Part shown: positions 61,446 to 64,000 of the stretch, one piece after another
Position numbering within the stretch: position 1 is the stretch's first letter
How the letters are laid out: each line of letters opens with the position of its first letter
DNA from: Prevotella sp.
GTDB taxonomy: Bacteria; Bacteroidota; Bacteroidia; Bacteroidales; Bacteroidaceae
Assembly: GCA_017548275.1 (NCBI GenBank)
Contig: JAFZAH010000004.1
Location: forward strand, 1 to 64,000
Reading direction: 5' to 3'
DNA: 64,000 bases
The notes under the pieces: generated by a model
What the model was told of the DNA's origin: nothing
The model's input: the letters and a program-made list of their open reading frames with translations, nothing else
Database searches by the model: none
Program-made: the position numbers and the translations under genes

Positions 61446-62141
61446 TTATTCTCGTGTCGTGATATGGTAGCAATGTTGTCGCATTTCATACTTCACATAG
61501 CAGCGGCCTGCATCGCGTAGTTCCTTCAGGGTGGCACCAAGTTCATTTGCTAGTTGCCTTGTGCCGATGTCCCTGCCGTTGCCTGAAGATTGGAAAAAAC
61601 GGGTGTAGGTGATGTCAAATGTGGTGCCGTAACAGTGGGCGGACTGCTTGGCGGCGTTGGGATTGCTCTTGCTCAGTTTCACCTGGTCTTCTATGGAGCG
61701 CAGTGCAGAGGTGACAATGATGCGGTGTTGATTGAATCCCCCTTCTTTCAATCGTTCCTGAAAACCCTTTCCAATGTCAAGCAACAACTGTTCCGCTCCG
61801 GGAGTCAGGTATGGCATGGAGTAGTCCAGATGGTCTATCTTATAATAATTGTTGTCTGAGATTTTTACCAAATATCCTATTTTCTTTTTCAGTTCGTCGC
61901 GCGTTTCAGCAGGACTGATGCCTAACTGCTTTGCAGAGGCTAATTGCTTGGGATTTAGATCATTAAACTGGAAGGCGCCTTCGGCCGTGGTTGTCGCGTC
62001 TGACACCATTCTGCCGCTCATGCATTCCCTCCAACAGAACACCACCGCTACAATCATCGCCCCCGCTGCGGCGTATAACCACCATTGCCGCAGCAAATGC
62101 TTTTTCTTGCCCTTCCTTTTTTTCTTTTTCTTTTTTGTCAT
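61446..62141 (-). CDS. DUF5715-family, M15 peptidase-like protein
   Basis: A 231-residue protein with a strongly basic N-terminus (lysine-rich 2-15), one membrane helix (about 21-40) and an extracytoplasmic domain. The segments RIIVTSALRSIEDQVKLS, SAHCYGTTFDITY and QHCYHITTRE resemble the zinc-binding His/Asp/His pattern of VanY/M15 D,D-carboxypeptidases (Ser-X-His-X-X-Gly-X-X-X-Asp then His near the end). It is likely membrane-anchored and works on peptidoglycan or another D-amino acid-containing peptide. It lies 35 bp after the PARG-like gene and 508 bp before the vWA gene. Confidence 0.85.
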   Translation of the reverse strand: MTKKKKKKRKGKKKHLLRQWWLYAAAGAMIVAVVFCWRECMSGRMVSDATTTAEGAFQFNDLNPKQLASAKQLGISPAETRDELKKKIGYLVKISDNNYYKIDHLDYSMPYLTPGAEQLLLDIGKGFQERLKEGGFNQHRIIVTSALRSIEDQVKLSKSNPNAAKQSAHCYGTTFDITYTRFFQSSGNGRDIGTRQLANELGATLKELRDAGRCYVKYEMRQHCYHITTRE

Positions 62142-62176
62142 CTTACTTTTACCCCTTTTGCGACTAAATATACGCC

Positions 62177-62986
62177 TCAGCCTTGTAAAGCACGCGCAAA
62201 TGCAGAAGAACTTACGTCATTTTTGGTTGCCAACGCGAATTCTACTACCTCGAAATCGTATTTTTTGACAAGTTCTACAAAGGTCTTCGCCACAATCTCG
62301 ATAGGATTCTTGAACGCACCGCATCCCCATGCCCCAAGGATGACGACGTCGTTGCCTTCCATGGCTGCCACATCGAGTATCTTCTTGATACGAGCACGAA
62401 TAGCATCTTCATAACCATCGGGTAGGGTGGAGATACCCATCAATTGTGGTGCTGCACATGTGATGACATTCACTTTGTACCATTCGTCGCGACTCATCAT
62501 TTGAGGAAAAACTGGGTCGGTTCGCTCGTCTGTCTTGAACACAATGACGTCTGGGGTGTAAATCAAGTCGTCATTGCCCATGAAATCCATTTGGCGGTTT
62601 CTGTACAATTGGCGATGCTTTTCGTAGAAAGGACCATCCATCGCTTGAAGACACGGAAGAAGAGTGGAACACCTGCAAAGCGACTCCTCTTGTGCTCCCG
62701 CACTGTAAGGTGCCCCGCCGATGTGATGGTTGTTGGCGTAGTTCAGTACGGCGACTTTTTTGCCTTTGTAGGTTTTGGCTGCCTCAAAACTGCGTTTTCC
62801 CGAAACGATGTATAGTGCGCGGGGCGTTTCTACCAATGGCTGGTCTATGCTCTCATCTTCCGATACCATCTTCTGGTTCGCAATGGAGTAGTCAATGGCT
62901 GTTATGAGTTCAGGAATTGTCTGACACCATTGTGCGGTGTCCGACATCACGTTGTAATTGATTTGTCTGTAATTGTAGGTATTCAT
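62177..62986 (-). CDS. Microbial PARG-like protein (TIGR02452 family)
   Basis: A 269-residue cytosolic protein of the microbial-type poly(ADP-ribose) glycohydrolase family. The signature loop GGAPYSAGAQEESLCR (from residue 90) contains the catalytic glutamates (QEE at 99-101), and LGAWGCGAF near the C-terminus completes the ADP-ribose pocket. Such enzymes can hydrolyse ADP-ribose links on proteins or other acceptors. A macro-like fusion protein is encoded downstream in the same direction, so both may deal with ADP-ribosylated targets; this is inferred from gene order only. Confidence 0.92.
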   Translation of the reverse strand: MNTYNYRQINYNVMSDTAQWCQTIPELITAIDYSIANQKMVSEDESIDQPLVETPRALYIVSGKRSFEAAKTYKGKKVAVLNYANNHHIGGAPYSAGAQEESLCRCSTLLPCLQAMDGPFYEKHRQLYRNRQMDFMGNDDLIYTPDVIVFKTDERTDPVFPQMMSRDEWYKVNVITCAAPQLMGISTLPDGYEDAIRARIKKILDVAAMEGNDVVILGAWGCGAFKNPIEIVAKTFVELVKKYDFEVVEFALATKNDVSSSAFARALQG

Positions 62987-63149
62987 GTGTTGATAGATTG
63001 AAAGTATGTCTTTTCTCCGGCTAAGGTATTATTTTTTTCCAAACAAACAAGTGTTTTTATATGTATAAATCAATCAAGGCGCAAATGTTATGCCCAAAAA
63101 TGTTAATGGCTTATAATCCGGTTGTTTTTTCTCTAAACTGGTTGGATGT
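62987..63149. other. Intergenic region before the PARG-like gene
   Basis: No gene or strong promoter is seen. The stretch is A/T-rich and would hold the leader of the PARG-like gene and the end of the neighbouring aminopeptidase gene. Confidence 0.4.
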
Positions 63150-64000
63150 TTAAAAATCCACTTTCCTCATAGCCTTGCGGAGCGACTTCGGCAGCGCGTG
63201 GCGGTTGAGGAACAGGTAAGTGGTGTTAAGGGCCATGTAGTCGCGCGACATATACCATATACCCTTATAATCGCCTGCGTTACCCCATGAGTTCTTTACC
63301 ATATAGTATTGATTGCCTTTCTCGTCGAGCGCCTTGCCGTATATCAGCATCACATGGTCATACGTGAAACGCCAGTCATCCCACTGCTCCTGCCGCAACT
63401 GTTGCGTGGGTTGTACACCTTCAGACAACACGGCCAACCCCGTGCGTGTGAAGTCGCCCGACACGTCACCTCCCCAAGCCACTGTGAATCCGGCGTCTAA
63501 CGCTTTGTCAAGCACCTCCATCAACTGTTCGATAGGAATGTTGTAACTGGGCTTCAGTCGCCATTTGTAGGGCGCCTCGATGATGAACCATTTGTTGAAC
63601 GGATGATGCGTGTAACTTGTCAGACTCACATAGTCGCCAAAGTTAAGGCCGAGATGCTCCGCAAACGACAGCGGGGTATAGGTATTGCCTTCATAGACAA
63701 AACTGTCTGGGCAACGGCCTATATATCGCTCTATCAGTGTCTGCACGCTGTCCTGCCAATGTGGCTGTGGCTCTTCAGCGTCTTTTGTGACGATGCCGCT
63801 CACCTTTTGCTCCAATTCCGGAAAAAACACCTTGAAGTTGGCCAAAGGGTCGCCTGTCAGTGAACCGGGGGCGGGCATGGCATCCTCAGGACAGATGCCG
63901 TGGGTACGTATCACCTCCAACACGTCGTCGCAGGAACCGCCTTCAGATATCTGGCTGTAGCCGTGCATGCGCACGTAATGCGTGGCGCAGTCCATATAGT
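63150..64000 (-). CDS. C1-family aminopeptidase (PepC/bleomycin hydrolase type), 5' end cut
   Basis: The C-terminal 283 or so residues of a papain-like peptidase; the frame stays open through the window edge (the residue before MDCATHYVRM is Tyr), so the true start lies outside. Visible are the catalytic His region (TYDHVMLIYGKALDEKGN) and the catalytic Asn region (YYMVKNSWGNAGDYKGIW). The catalytic Cys is in the missing part. It would remove N-terminal residues from peptides in the cytosol or periplasm; whether the missing N-terminus has a signal peptide is unknown. Confidence 0.9.
   Translation of the reverse strand, partial: YMDCATHYVRMHGYSQISEGGSCDDVLEVIRTHGICPEDAMPAPGSLTGDPLANFKVFFPELEQKVSGIVTKDAEEPQPHWQDSVQTLIERYIGRCPDSFVYEGNTYTPLSFAEHLGLNFGDYVSLTSYTHHPFNKWFIIEAPYKWRLKPSYNIPIEQLMEVLDKALDAGFTVAWGGDVSGDFTRTGLAVLSEGVQPTQQLRQEQWDDWRFTYDHVMLIYGKALDEKGNQYYMVKNSWGNAGDYKGIWYMSRDYMALNTTYLFLNRHALPKSLRKAMRKVDF

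Overview
The window looks like chromosomal DNA of a Bacteroidota member, most likely a Bacteroidales/Prevotellaceae relative. The evidence is a SusC/SusD pair, short primary sigma factor, many SPII lipoproteins, secreted proteins ending in type IX-secretion-like tails, and promoters of the Bacteroidota form (TTTG, about 20 bp, TAnnTTTG). The species cannot be named from this sequence. Almost all genes lie on the minus strand.

Region 1 (1-10260) is a nutrient-uptake operon read leftwards: SusC, SusD, a zinc metallohydrolase lipoprotein, a DUF4302 lipoprotein and a secreted protein, closed by a strong terminator. Region 2 (10500-21480) holds a Cbp1-like coiled-coil lipoprotein with rsmI, thymidine kinase, tRNA-Lys, a secreted CotH-kinase protein, two uncharacterised proteins with overlapping genes, a large secreted endonuclease I-type nuclease, and a 54-residue peptide gene.

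Region 3 (21566-51918) is a roughly 30 kb surface-glycan locus with Wzx flippase, Wzy polymerase, UDP-glucose dehydrogenase, UDP-glucuronate epimerase, glycosyltransferases and acyltransferases. It carries a toolkit known mainly from Gram-positive teichoic acids: a TagA/WecG-family transferase, two TagB/TagF-like polyol-phosphate transferases, a TarI/IspD-like cytidylyltransferase, a TagD-like cytidylyltransferase fused to a Gfo/Idh oxidoreductase, a LicD/fukutin-type transferase, and two GlpQ-like phosphodiesterase lipoproteins. Next to it are five ATP-grasp ligases, a GNAT acyltransferase, an SGNH-like lipoprotein and an octopine-dehydrogenase-family enzyme. I infer a phosphopolyol (teichoic-acid-like) surface polymer decorated with amino acids or opines. 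This is the main candidate for an undescribed system.

Region 4 (52500-59300) is mostly housekeeping: glf, ispD, a TrpB2-type synthase, a sodium:solute symporter, rpoD and two small membrane proteins. Region 5 (59386-62986) contains a 14-bp tandem repeat, a von Willebrand A protein fused to a macro-like A1S_2505 domain, a DUF5715 peptidase-like protein and a microbial PARG-like protein. A promoter bracketed by two palindromic operators precedes the fusion gene. The right edge cuts a C1-family aminopeptidase.

No insertion sequence, prophage, CRISPR array or rRNA was seen. Several repeat families occupy the intergenic spaces: G/C-rich hairpins, a 35-bp tandem duplication, a 14-bp array and 9-bp CTAG repeats.
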